The notes: generated by a model not told the origin, from the sequence alone. 6,803 nt of DNA from Gemmatimonadota bacterium (GCA_029884275.1 JAOUIC010000094.1:1-6803), one strand, 5' to 3'; counted from the stretch's first letter, positions 1 to 6,060 are shown. Numbers and translations are program-made.

Positions 1-1
1 C

Positions 2-247
2 AAGTTCGTGGAGGCCGCCGACGCCTACCGCGACCACCCCGCGGCGATGAACCTCCGGGCCATGAACATGCTGTACGAGAGCATCGTCAAGCGCGGCTCG
101 CTGATGGTGGTGCCGTCGGGCCTGGCCGACTCCCTCAACGTCCCCTCGCTCATGGGCATGATGGGCGGAAGCGGCCTGTTGCCCAAGCACGACGACGGCG
201 CGACGGCCGCAGCTGCAGGAGCGGAAGCGGCCAAGCCGGCGAAGTAG
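2..247 (+). CDS. SPFH/band 7 domain protein, C-terminal fragment
   Basis: This is the last 81 residues of a gene that begins left of the window. SPFH (stomatin/prohibitin/flotillin/HflK) proteins are membrane-anchored scaffolds that oligomerise on the inner membrane, often partnering a protease or an NfeD-type protein. The visible part matches the end of the domain: a helix with a Tyr-Arg-Asp-His-Pro motif, then a Leu-Arg-Ala-Met-Asn-Met-Leu-Tyr-Glu helix, then a short hydrophobic strand ending Val-Val-Pro-Ser, which is the usual close of the SPFH core. After that comes a flexible Gly/Met-rich and Ala/Lys-rich tail ending in Lys-Pro-Ala-Lys. The frame is open to the left edge, so no start can be given. 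The next gene starts 9 bp after the stop, so the two may be co-transcribed. Family assignment rests on recognising this terminal segment; the subfamily cannot be decided. Confidence 0.72.
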   Translation, partial: KFVEAADAYRDHPAAMNLRAMNMLYESIVKRGSLMVVPSGLADSLNVPSLMGMMGGSGLLPKHDDGATAAAAGAEAAKPAK

Positions 248-256
248 CCCGGGCCC

Positions 257-868
257 GTGAGGAGGATCAGCCACGCCCTGCTCGCGGTCGCCGCAGCGTT
301 CACCGGCGGATGCCGGGACGCCCGACCGTCGCCCGCTTCGTCTGTCGTGCCCGACACAACCGATGTCGCGTTGGCCCGCGCCGCCGCGACCGCGCTCGGT
401 CGTGACCTGGTGGCGATGCTGACCCGCGAGTTGACGCGCGGCGGACCCGTCGCCGCGATTGCCGTGTGCGCCGACTCCGCCCAGGAGCGCACCCAGCAGC
501 ACCAGGCCAACGGCGTCCTGGTGCGGCGCGTCGGAACCCGCGTGCGCAACCCCCTGAATGCCCCCGATGCGCTCGAGCAGGCGGTCCTGGACCGCTTCGC
601 CGCGACCATCGCCGCGGGAGGATCCCCAGCAGACACCACCTTTGTCGCCGACGCGCCGGGCGGCGCGAGGGAAGTCCGTTTCCTGCGACCCGTTCGAGTC
701 CAGGAACTCTGCCTCGCTTGTCACGGGGCGGCCGAGCAGATCACTCCCGAAGTGCGGCAGATCATCGCGACCCGGTACCCCGGCGACCAGGCGACAGGCT
801 ACGCGGTGGGAGAGCTTCGCGGCGCCGTCACCGCCCGGTTGACCCTCCCCCGCAGTCCCGCGGAGTAG
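257..868 (+). CDS. Tll0287-like (DUF3365) c-type haem lipoprotein
   Basis: Predicted 203-residue exported protein of the DUF3365/Tll0287-like family, haem-binding domains with a PAS-like fold found alone or as sensor parts. The N-terminus is basic (Met-Arg-Arg), then hydrophobic, then Thr-Gly-Gly-Cys at 16-19, an imperfect lipobox suggesting a lipid anchor on Cys19. Family hallmarks are a conserved Cys71 in Ala-Val-Cys-Ala-Asp, a Val-Arg-Asn-Pro-x-Asn-Ala-Pro-Asp segment in the middle, and Cys-Leu-Ala-Cys-His at 152-156, the CxxCH site for covalent haem c. A Tyr-Pro-Gly-Asp-x-Ala-Thr-Gly-Tyr segment and Gly-x-x-Arg-Gly-Ala near the end are also typical. As I recall, the solved cyanobacterial member Tll0287 has Cys and His as axial ligands; Cys71 and His156 would be the counterparts. 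The GTG start at 257 is the only one that keeps the signal peptide, though no Shine-Dalgarno precedes it. Redox or gas sensing is possible; no signalling domain is attached. Confidence 0.85.
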   Translation: MRRISHALLAVAAAFTGGCRDARPSPASSVVPDTTDVALARAAATALGRDLVAMLTRELTRGGPVAAIAVCADSAQERTQQHQANGVLVRRVGTRVRNPLNAPDALEQAVLDRFAATIAAGGSPADTTFVADAPGGAREVRFLRPVRVQELCLACHGAAEQITPEVRQIIATRYPGDQATGYAVGELRGAVTARLTLPRSPAE

Positions 869-951
869 AACCCTCCCCCGACAGCGCGGGGCGGTCCAGC
901 CCTTCCGATCCGCGCCGATCGATCCCAGTTTTGCGTCTACCACCCCTGCCC

Positions 952-960
952 GAGGGGAGG
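952..960 (+). promoter_or_regulatory. Ribosome binding site of the DUF4396 gene
   Basis: GAGGGGAGG lies 9 bases before the GTG at 970. It decides the start, because the same frame is open far upstream (to 466) inside the preceding gene and has no other start with such a site. Confidence 0.7.
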
Positions 961-969
961 CCCCCGGGT

Positions 970-1491
970 GTGAACCAGATTGCTGTCACTCCGAGCCTCA
1001 ATCGGCTCGCATTCGGCGCCACGGTTCATTGCCTGACCGGCTGCGGCATCGGAGAGGTGCTCGGCATGGTGCTCGGCACCGCCTTCGGGTGGTCGACCAT
1101 GGCGACTGTGCTCGCTGCCGTGATCCTGGCCTTCATCTTTGGCTACGCGCTCACCCTGATTCCCCTTCGCAGGGCCGGGATCCCATGGAAAGGCTCGCTT
1201 CGACTGGCTCTCGCGGCCGACAGCGCCTCGATCGCGATCATGGAGGCGGTTGACAACGCGATCATGCTGCTGATCCCCGGCGCGATGGATGCGCCGCTTG
1301 CCAGTCCGCTGTTCTGGGGCAGCCTGGCGCTGGCCCTTGCCGTTGCCGGACTGGCGGCGTTCCCAGTCAACCGGTGGCTGATCGCAAGGGGCAAGGGCCA
1401 CGCGGTCGTGCACCAGCACCACGCGCCGGCACTCGGGGCGGCCACGACCGCCGGGCCACCCGGTCACGCTCATGGCGGACACTCACACTGA
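970..1491 (+). CDS. DUF4396 membrane protein with His-rich C-terminal tail
   Basis: A 173-residue polytopic inner-membrane protein of the DUF4396 family, whose function is not established. The family signature is clear: Val-His-Cys-Leu-Thr-Gly-Cys-Gly-Ile-Gly-Glu-Val-Leu-Gly at 19-32. A second conserved block is Ala-Asp-Ser-Ala-Ser-Ile-Ala-Ile-Met-Glu-Ala-Val-Asp-Asn at 83-96. Phe-Pro-Val-Asn-Arg-Trp-Leu-Ile follows at 131-138. Hydrophobic helices lie at about 16-38, 44-64, 86-104 and 113-133. The cytosolic or periplasmic tail is rich in histidine (144, 148, 150, 151, 166, 168, 171, 173). Together with His20, Cys21, Cys25, Asp84, Glu92 and Asp95, this suggests transition-metal binding or transport, perhaps of copper; that is inference. 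The start is GTG at 970, supported by the ribosome binding site. The longer open frame upstream overlaps the haem gene and its translation is low-complexity Arg/Pro-rich, so it is not used. Confidence 0.83.
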   Translation: MNQIAVTPSLNRLAFGATVHCLTGCGIGEVLGMVLGTAFGWSTMATVLAAVILAFIFGYALTLIPLRRAGIPWKGSLRLALAADSASIAIMEAVDNAIMLLIPGAMDAPLASPLFWGSLALALAVAGLAAFPVNRWLIARGKGHAVVHQHHAPALGAATTAGPPGHAHGGHSH

Positions 1492-1592
1492 CGGCACGGA
1501 CGAGCCGGGCCGGGACTCGCCCGCGATGGCTGCCCGCCGGTGCTCTCGTCCGGTGGTTCCGCTCCCCCTGTCCACCTGAGGGTCCATCCCGC

Positions 1593-1925
1593 ATGCCGCT
1601 CGATCCGTACATCACCATCTGGGAGTTCACCGTCCCCGCTGACCGCGCCGAGGCGTTCATCGAGGCGTACGGGCCGGTGGGAACCTGGGCCAGACTCTTC
1701 CGGCAGGCGAGCGGCTACCGTGGAACGGAACTGTATCGCGACCGGGAGAACCCGGATCGGTTCGTGACCATCGATTTCTGGTTGAGCATCGATGACTATC
1801 GGGCGTTCCGCAGCCGCTTCGCCGACCAGTACGCCGCCCTCGACCAGACATGCGCATCGCTCACCGACGCTGAACGGCCGCTGGGGACCTTCGAGCTCGC
1901 CGACCGAACCCGAGAGGCGATCTAG
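1593..1925 (+). CDS. ABM-superfamily (dimeric alpha/beta barrel) protein
   Basis: A 110-residue cytosolic protein resembling the antibiotic biosynthesis monooxygenase (ABM) family, small ferredoxin-like folds that dimerise into a barrel. Members include quinol or polyketide-oxidising monooxygenases, haem-degrading enzymes and many proteins of unknown activity. Visible features are strand 1 (Ile-Thr-Ile-Trp-Glu-Phe, 7-12), a helix around 18-38, then Gly-Tyr-Arg-Gly-Thr-Glu-Leu-Tyr-Arg-Asp (41-50). Arg-Phe-Val-Thr-Ile-Asp-Phe-Trp (56-63) and Asp-Tyr-Arg-Ala-Phe (68-72) follow; the order is typical of ABM domains. Catalytic residues vary in this family, so the substrate cannot be predicted. ATG 1593 is chosen because it begins the fold and has GAGGG at 1578-1582, 10 bases upstream. 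The frame stays open back to 1374, but that part overlaps the previous gene and reads as Arg/Ala-rich noise. The next gene starts 30 bp after the stop. Confidence 0.72.
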   Translation: MPLDPYITIWEFTVPADRAEAFIEAYGPVGTWARLFRQASGYRGTELYRDRENPDRFVTIDFWLSIDDYRAFRSRFADQYAALDQTCASLTDAERPLGTFELADRTREAI

Positions 1926-1955
1926 TCCGGCCATGACCGACCAGCGGCCCCGCCC

Positions 1956-2693
1956 GTGACCTACCGCGCCCTCGATCCTGGGGCGATCATCGGGACCTGC
2001 GAGACCCTCAGGAGCCGCGTGACCGAGCGGTTCCCCGAGTCCGGCCTCTCGAGGGTCGCCGCCGAGCTCCTCCTGGTCGCACGCGGGTCGGTGTCGCGTC
2101 TGGAACGCCTGCGGAGCCCATCCTGGCCCATCCGGAGCGGCGTCATCCTGGGCCTGTTCACCATCCTCGCCGCAACCGCGGGGCTGATCCTCTCGATCCC
2201 CGCGCCAGCCACGGCGCCGGGTGTGGTGGAGTTTCTGCAGGGGCTCGAGTCCGGCATCAACGATGTGGTATTCCTCGGCGTGGCGGTGTTCTTCCTGATC
2301 ACGCTCGAGGGTCGCATCAAGCGGCGCGCGGCGCTTCGGGTACGCCACGAGCTGCGGAGCATCGCCCACGTCGTCGACATGCACCAGTTGACCAAGGACC
2401 CGGAGATGCTGCTCTCGCCGGCGATGGCGACGCGTTCCTCGCCCCGCCGGGAGATGACCCGTTTCGAGCTGGCCCGATACCTCGATTACTGTTCCGAGAT
2501 GCTGTCCCTCACGAGCAAGCTCGCGGCGCTGTTCGCCCAGTACTTCGACGACCCGGTGATCCTGAACGCCGTCAACGACATCCAGGCGCTGACCACCGGA
2601 CTCTCCGCCAAGATCTGGCAGAAGATCGTGATCCTGGATACCGTCGTGCTGCGCGCGGAGGCTCCCCAGCTCCGTGCTGACATGGAAGCGTGA
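1956..2693 (+). CDS. Conserved two-helix membrane protein, unknown function
   Basis: A 245-residue protein with a soluble N-terminal part, two hydrophobic helices (about 62-82 and 101-117) and a long helical C-terminal domain, probably cytosolic. I do not know a function. The pattern resembles a widespread family of hypothetical proteins. Shared features are Ala-Arg-Gly-Ser-Val-Ser-Arg-Leu-Glu-Arg before the first helix and a basic stretch straight after the second (Arg-Ile-Lys-Arg-Arg, 120-124). His-Glu-Leu-Arg-Ser-Ile-Ala-His-Val-Val-Asp-Met-His-Gln-Leu-Thr-Lys-Asp comes next. A Tyr-Leu-Asp-Tyr-Cys-Ser-Glu-Met-Leu block and a Lys-Ile-Trp-Gln-Lys-Ile block lie near the end. The start is uncertain: GTG 1956 has no Shine-Dalgarno, while in-frame GTG 2019 has AGGAG 4 bases upstream and would remove 21 residues without touching the helices. 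It sits between the ABM and DinB genes with gaps of 30 and 27 bp, so co-transcription is likely. Confidence 0.75.
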   Translation: MTYRALDPGAIIGTCETLRSRVTERFPESGLSRVAAELLLVARGSVSRLERLRSPSWPIRSGVILGLFTILAATAGLILSIPAPATAPGVVEFLQGLESGINDVVFLGVAVFFLITLEGRIKRRAALRVRHELRSIAHVVDMHQLTKDPEMLLSPAMATRSSPRREMTRFELARYLDYCSEMLSLTSKLAALFAQYFDDPVILNAVNDIQALTTGLSAKIWQKIVILDTVVLRAEAPQLRADMEA

Positions 2694-2720
2694 CCGCTGG
2701 TCGGCCACCAAGGGGGAACG

Positions 2721-3263
2721 ATGGATAGAGACCGCGAGCGGAGCGCACTTCAGCGGGACCACCGGGATTCGGTCGCCGAATTCATTACGGCGGCGGAGTC
2801 GGTCCCCGCATCCGCCTGGGAATCACCGCTCGCCCCCGGCAAGTGGAGCCCGGCGCAGGTCGCCGAGCACTTGCGGCTGTCCTACGAAGTCATCAACAAG
2901 GAACTGTCAGGCCAGCCCGGGCTTCGGGTACGGACCTCCTGGTGGCTCCGCCTGATACTCCGACTCCGGGTCCTCCCCTCCATCCTCAGGGAGGGCCGGA
3001 TTCGCGAGGGGGCCCAGGCTCCGCGCGAAATCCGGCCGGGCCCGGGACCGTTCCCGCGAGACCCCTTGCTGGCGCGGCTCCGCGCGGTTTCGGCTGACGC
3101 CGAGGCTCGCCTGACCGGACGGCCGGAACAGGCTGGCGCTGGTATCACCCATCATGTGTTCGGCAGGCTGTCCCCTGCCAGGGCGCTCCGATTCCTCGCC
3201 GTCCACAATGGCCATCACACCCGGCAGCTCACCTCCAGCGATATCCCCCCTGGCGGCGACTGA
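2721..3263 (+). CDS. DinB-superfamily putative metal-dependent protein
   Basis: A 180-residue cytosolic protein of the DinB/YfiT-like four-helix bundle superfamily. Characterised relatives include thiol S-transferases (mycothiol- or bacillithiol-dependent); most members have no known substrate. The conserved Pro-Gly-Lys-Trp-Ser-Pro-Ala-Gln-Val-Ala-Glu-His-Leu (39-51) supplies the first metal ligand, His50. His162 and His165/166 in Val-His-Asn-Gly-His-His-Thr-Arg-Gln-Leu (161-170) supply the others, so the usual His triad looks intact. Between them lies a basic Trp-Trp-Leu-Arg-Leu helix region and an Ala-Pro-Arg-Glu-Ile-Arg-Pro motif (99-105) seen in one DinB subgroup. ATG 2721 has AGGGGGAA (from 2711) just upstream, which fixes the start. 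It lies 27 bp after the membrane protein gene and 24 bp before the next gene. A resistance or detoxification role alongside the ABM protein is conceivable but unproven. Confidence 0.8.
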   Translation: MDRDRERSALQRDHRDSVAEFITAAESVPASAWESPLAPGKWSPAQVAEHLRLSYEVINKELSGQPGLRVRTSWWLRLILRLRVLPSILREGRIREGAQAPREIRPGPGPFPRDPLLARLRAVSADAEARLTGRPEQAGAGITHHVFGRLSPARALRFLAVHNGHHTRQLTSSDIPPGGD

Positions 3264-3287
3264 CTTCATTCAACCCCCGGACCGAAC

Positions 3288-3836
3288 ATGAGCACTCGAG
3301 TGACGCGAGCCGCGATCCTGGTGCCTTGCGCCCTGCTGTGCTGCGGGCTGGCCGGCGGCGAGGCCACCGCCCAGATGCCCGACCCGGATCCTCGAGACGT
3401 CGGGACCATCGACGGCATCGTCCACGCGTTCTACGACGTCATTACCGGCCCGGCGGGCATGCCCCGCCAGTGGCGCAGAGACAGCACCCTCTACATGCCA
3501 GGGACGATGTTCGTCGCGACGGATGAAGCGGAGGGGAAGCCAGCCGCTACCCTGATGTCGCCGGAGGATTTCCGCCGGAGGACCGACGCCGGCCTGGTCA
3601 AGAACGGATTCTTCGAGATAGAGCTCGGCCGCCGGGTGGAGCAGTTCGGGAACGTGGCGCAGGTGAGAAGCGTCTATGAAATGCGGCGGACCGCCGACGG
3701 ACCGCCCTTCGGGCGAGGGGTGAACTACCTGCTGCTCTATTGGGACGGGGCGCGCTGGTGGATCACGAGCGCGGTCTGGGACGGCGAGCGGCCGGGAAAC
3801 CAGATTCCGGCCGACTGGCTTGAGGCCCCTTCGTGA
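3288..3836 (+). CDS. Secreted NTF2/SnoaL-like protein
   Basis: A 182-residue exported protein. Residues 1-28 form a signal peptide: Arg4 and Arg7, a hydrophobic core, and Ala-Thr-Ala at 26-28 with cleavage before Gln29. The mature part looks like a SnoaL-like/NTF2-fold domain. It has Gly-Thr-Ile-Asp-Gly-Ile-Val-His-Ala-Phe-Tyr-Asp-Val-Ile (39-52) as helix 1, a Pro-Arg-Gln-Trp-Arg-Arg-Asp-Ser (59-66) turn and a Glu-Asp-Phe-Arg-Arg-Arg segment. The final strands are Tyr-Leu-Leu-Leu-Tyr-Trp and Arg-Trp-Trp-Ile-Thr-Ser-Ala-Val-Trp. Such folds serve as small enzymes or binding domains; no active site can be assigned. Cys14, 18 and 19 lie in the signal segment without a good lipobox. No clear Shine-Dalgarno precedes ATG 3288, so it may depend on translation from the upstream gene 24 bp away. 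It is the last + gene before a probable terminator. Confidence 0.72.
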   Translation: MSTRVTRAAILVPCALLCCGLAGGEATAQMPDPDPRDVGTIDGIVHAFYDVITGPAGMPRQWRRDSTLYMPGTMFVATDEAEGKPAATLMSPEDFRRRTDAGLVKNGFFEIELGRRVEQFGNVAQVRSVYEMRRTADGPPFGRGVNYLLLYWDGARWWITSAVWDGERPGNQIPADWLEAPS

Positions 3837-3911
3837 TCCCGCCGCTCCGGGGACCACGCCCCGGACTCACTCATCGTTCGGTGCGTCGCCGCGAACTTCT
3901 GACATGAAACA

Positions 3912-3944
3912 GCTGGTGGGGGCCCGTTTCGCGCCCCCACCAGC
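3912..3944. terminator. Bidirectional hairpin between convergent genes
   Basis: A perfect 12-bp inverted repeat (GCTGGTGGGGGC at 3912-3923, GCCCCCACCAGC at 3933-3944) with a 9-base loop. It lies 75 bp after the stop of the + gene and 26 bp after the stop of the - gene, as expected for a shared terminator. Neither side has a long U-run; the minus-strand side continues GTTTC after one base, so the hairpin may work poorly as a strict intrinsic terminator or mainly protect mRNA 3' ends. Confidence 0.65.
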
Positions 3945-3970
3945 CGTCCCACCAGTTCAAGCCTTTGGGA

Positions 3971-5347
3971 CTAGTTCGTCCGCTTCAGTTCCACCCGCCG
4001 GTTCTGCGCCTTCCCTTCCTTGGTGGCGTTGTCGGCGATCGGCTGGTCCGGCCCATACCCTGCCGTCGTGAGCCGCTCGCCGCTGACGCCCTTGCTGATC
4101 AGGTAGTCGCGAACCGCGTTGGCCCGGTCCAGCGACAGCTTCGTGTTCGTCGCCCGCGAGCCGGTGTTGTCGGTGTGACCGCTAACCTCGGCAGCCGTGG
4201 TCGGGTTCGCGATCATGGCCTGCGCGACCCTGTCCAGAGTCGGCTTCGACTCGGGAAGCAGCGTGGCCTTCCCGGTCTCGAAGTTCACTCCTTCCAGCAC
4301 CAGGGCCTGTCCCACCTGGAGCCGGGCGGTGCATCCGTTCACGTCCACGGAGACACCGGCGGGGGTGCCAGGACACTGATCGGCGCCGTCGGCAACACCG
4401 TCACCATCGCTGTCCTTGGCGCAGCCGAAGCTGTCCACCTGGGTACCGAGCGGTGTATCCGGGCACTGGTCCTTATCGTCGAAGACTCCGTCCTTGTCGG
4501 TGTCGATCTGGCATCCGGTGGCATCGACCTTGGCTCCCGCCGGGGTGGCCGGGCACTTGTCGGCGGCATCTATCACGCCGTCGAGGTCGGCATCCTTCGG
4601 CAGCGAGCAGCCGCGGGTGTCGATCGCGTCTCCCGCCGGGGTGCCGAGGCAGGCGTCCACATTGTCCATGACGCCGTCGCCGTCGAGGTCCTTGGGCAGT
4701 GTGCAGCCCTTGGCATCCACCTGCTCACCCGCCGGGGTGTCGGGGCATTCGTCGGCGGAGTCCTTGACCTTGTCCTTGTCGCTGTCCTTCGCCTTGCCCA
4801 GCAGGACGGAAACTCCGACCTGCAGGCCCAGGTGTATGTTGTCGTCAGCCTGGTCCACACCGAGGCTTGGATACGGTCCATCCTTGCTCTCGGCCGAGAA
4901 GATGTAGTCCAGCGTGCCGTCTATCCGGGCGGAGATCCCGGGACCGGTCCCGATTCGAAACCCGATCAGGCCACCGGCGCCGCTCTTCTCCTCATCGTAC
5001 GATTTACTGAAAATGTTGTAGGTGTAGCCGCCCCCGAGCATGAAGGCCAGGCTCTTCCCCATCGGAATGCCGTAGACCAGCCTGCCATGAATCGGGTTGT
5101 TCTTGACGTTGGAGCCGCTCTCCGCGGAGATGTCGTTCCGGGCAACATCGGCCTCGATGGCGAGGTTGTTCCTCACGAAGACGCCCAGCCGCGCGCCGTA
5201 CCCTGGCTGAGCATCAAAATTCAGCGCCGGATCGGTGCTGATGAAGCGCCCGAAGGCACCGAGCTCGACGGTACCCGCCGTCTGGGCCGCCGCAGGTGCC
5301 GCCAGCAGCAGCGAGAGTACCAATGCCTTCCAGCCGATGCGCCGCAT
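3971..5347 (-). CDS. OmpA-family outer-membrane protein with TSP3 repeats
   Basis: A 458-residue cell-envelope protein that probably tethers the outer membrane to peptidoglycan. Residues 1-21 are a signal peptide (Ala-Ala-Ala before Gln22). Residues about 22-184 alternate in the manner of a small beta-barrel, rich in Gly and aromatic residues. Residues 187-339 hold five thrombospondin type 3-like repeats with Asp-x-Asp-x-Asp-Gly calcium-binding loops and a Cys pair in each. Residues about 350-458 form the OmpA C-terminal domain: Val-Asn-Phe-Glu-Thr-Gly (354-359), Ser-Gly-His-Thr-Asp-Asn-Thr-Gly (389-396) and Leu-Ser-Leu-Asp-Arg-Ala (405-410). Asp393 and Arg408 are 15 apart, as are the diaminopimelate-binding Asp and Arg of known OmpA proteins, so peptidoglycan binding looks intact. 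The start at 5347 has GGAGG nine bases upstream. An earlier ATG is out of frame. No - strand partner gene is in the window. Confidence 0.93.
   Translation of the reverse strand: MRRIGWKALVLSLLLAAPAAAQTAGTVELGAFGRFISTDPALNFDAQPGYGARLGVFVRNNLAIEADVARNDISAESGSNVKNNPIHGRLVYGIPMGKSLAFMLGGGYTYNIFSKSYDEEKSGAGGLIGFRIGTGPGISARIDGTLDYIFSAESKDGPYPSLGVDQADDNIHLGLQVGVSVLLGKAKDSDKDKVKDSADECPDTPAGEQVDAKGCTLPKDLDGDGVMDNVDACLGTPAGDAIDTRGCSLPKDADLDGVIDAADKCPATPAGAKVDATGCQIDTDKDGVFDDKDQCPDTPLGTQVDSFGCAKDSDGDGVADGADQCPGTPAGVSVDVNGCTARLQVGQALVLEGVNFETGKATLLPESKPTLDRVAQAMIANPTTAAEVSGHTDNTGSRATNTKLSLDRANAVRDYLISKGVSGERLTTAGYGPDQPIADNATKEGKAQNRRVELKRTN
4331..4789 (-). repeat. Five TSP3-type calcium-binding repeats (within OmpA-like gene)
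   Basis: Coding repeats for residues 187-339. The Cys pairs are 201/215, 233/247, 265/279, 295/309 and 325/339: always 14 apart within a unit, with unit spacing of 32, 32, 30 and 30 residues. Each unit has an Asp-rich loop, then Cys-x-x-Thr-Pro-x-Gly, then Val/Ile-Asp and Gly-Cys. At DNA level the period is 96 or 90 bases and the units have diverged, so this is a protein repeat and not a recent tandem duplication. Confidence 0.88.
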
Positions 5348-5356
5348 ACCCCTGAT

Positions 5357-5361
5357 CCTCC
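5357..5361 (-). promoter_or_regulatory. Ribosome binding site of the OmpA-like gene
   Basis: GGAGG on the minus strand, 9 bases before the ATG at 5347. A TATATC hexamer (5364-5369, minus strand) sits directly upstream but is too close to the site to be a confident -10 box, and no good -35 is spaced correctly from it. Confidence 0.65.
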
Positions 5362-5682
5362 ATGATATAGGTGTGCCCGTGCCTACTCATTGGCCCCAAA
5401 TGGGCCTAGGCGGGCGGCAAATATGACGACACTGCTCCCCAATTGGAAGCGCTCGCCCTAACGCTCCCCCTGCCATGGCGGTGAACCTAATCCATGACTT
5501 CTGACAACGGCCTGAAGACAGTGTGAGAACCACCGCCATTCCGCCGGCAGTGTGGGACCAACCCCGCTGAGAGGACTGGCGGAAGTGAGAAAGCCGCTCG
5601 ACATTGTGGTCCGGGTGGCCCTGGTTCGGCCTGGCGCACCCCATCGCACCCGGCCTTCTTCCGGCTTCGACCTGCACCTCTC

Positions 5683-5689
5683 GAGGAGG
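5683..5689 (+). promoter_or_regulatory. Ribosome binding site of the 121-residue membrane protein
   Basis: GAGGAGG ends 5 bases before ATG 5695. It fixes the start: a longer open frame on the same strand from 5604 is in another frame and has no such site. Confidence 0.75.
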
Positions 5690-5694
5690 CACGC

Positions 5695-6060
5695 ATGACC
5701 CCCGCCGCCCGCTCCGTCAACCTGTTCGGCTGGTATATCCTGGTGGTCGGTACCGCGCTCCTGGTGTCGCCCAACACCCTGCTGGGACTCTTCGCGCTCG
5801 GGGCCACGACGGAGGTCTGGATCCGGGTCGTGGGCATGCTGGTCGTCATCCTCGGCGTGTACTACCGTACCGCCGCGACCGCCGAGCTGACACCCTTCTT
5901 CGTTGCCACTGTCCTGGGTCGGGCGAGTGTGCCTGTGTTCTTCCTCGTCTTTGTCCTCGCCGGCTGGGTCGGGTGGCCGCTGCTGCTGTTCGGCGCGATT
6001 GACGCCGCGGGTGCGCTCTGGACCTGGAAGGCCCTTCGGCAGGCGCCCTCCGCGGGCTGA
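5695..6060 (+). CDS. Small four-helix membrane protein, unknown function
   Basis: A 121-residue very hydrophobic protein with four probable membrane helices at about 10-35, 42-58, 68-89 and 92-110. I do not recognise a named function; it resembles a common group of small hypothetical membrane proteins. Shared features are Arg-Val-Val-Gly-Met-Leu (44-49) followed by Leu-Gly-Val-Tyr-Tyr (53-57) and Gly-Arg-Ala near residue 76. Leu-Leu-Leu-Phe-Gly-Ala-Ile-Asp-Ala-Ala-Gly-Ala-Leu-Trp-Thr (96-110) is also shared. Arg44, Arg58, Glu64, Arg76 and Asp103 are the few charged residues in or near the membrane and are candidates for function. A strong ribosome binding site supports the start. It is transcribed away from the OmpA-like gene, and nothing nearby indicates its role. 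Confidence 0.78.
   Translation: MTPAARSVNLFGWYILVVGTALLVSPNTLLGLFALGATTEVWIRVVGMLVVILGVYYRTAATAELTPFFVATVLGRASVPVFFLVFVLAGWVGWPLLLFGAIDAAGALWTWKALRQAPSAG

Larger units (their letters stand above)
5348..5694. other. Divergent intergenic region (347 bp)
   Basis: No gene is supported here; open frames on both strands read as Arg/Gly-rich or His/Gln-rich noise. The part next to the OmpA-like gene (about 5360-5450) is richer in A/T than its surroundings and probably carries the minus-strand promoter. The part before 5695 holds a 9-bp inverted repeat (ATGGCGGTG 5475-5483, CACCGCCAT 5531-5539) and an imperfect direct repeat starting CAGTGTG at 5519 and 5548, 29 bases apart. No convincing -35/-10 pair was seen on either strand. 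Confidence 0.5.

Noticed and set aside
466..969. Upstream extension of the DUF4396 frame
   Set aside because: It overlaps the haem protein gene, reads as Arg/Pro-rich low complexity, and the GTG at 970 has a strong ribosome binding site.
1933..1959. Eight-codon open frame overlapping the GTG start at 1956, possible coupling leader
   Set aside because: It has no suitably spaced ribosome binding site, and so short a frame is expected by chance.
1470..2762. A 430-codon open frame on - opposite the ABM and two-helix membrane genes
   Set aside because: The translation is a Gln/Arg/Gly/His-rich mixture with no domain, while the + strand carries recognisable proteins with ribosome binding sites.
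4331..4789. Periodic pattern that could suggest a CRISPR array or tandem DNA repeat
   Set aside because: The period is 96 then 90 bases, units are diverged, and the repeat is explained entirely by TSP3 protein units.
3965..5365. A 466-codon open frame on + opposite the OmpA-like gene
   Set aside because: It is the antisense of a clearly recognisable OmpA/TSP3 gene. Its length comes from GC-rich codon structure, and it has no recognisable domain.
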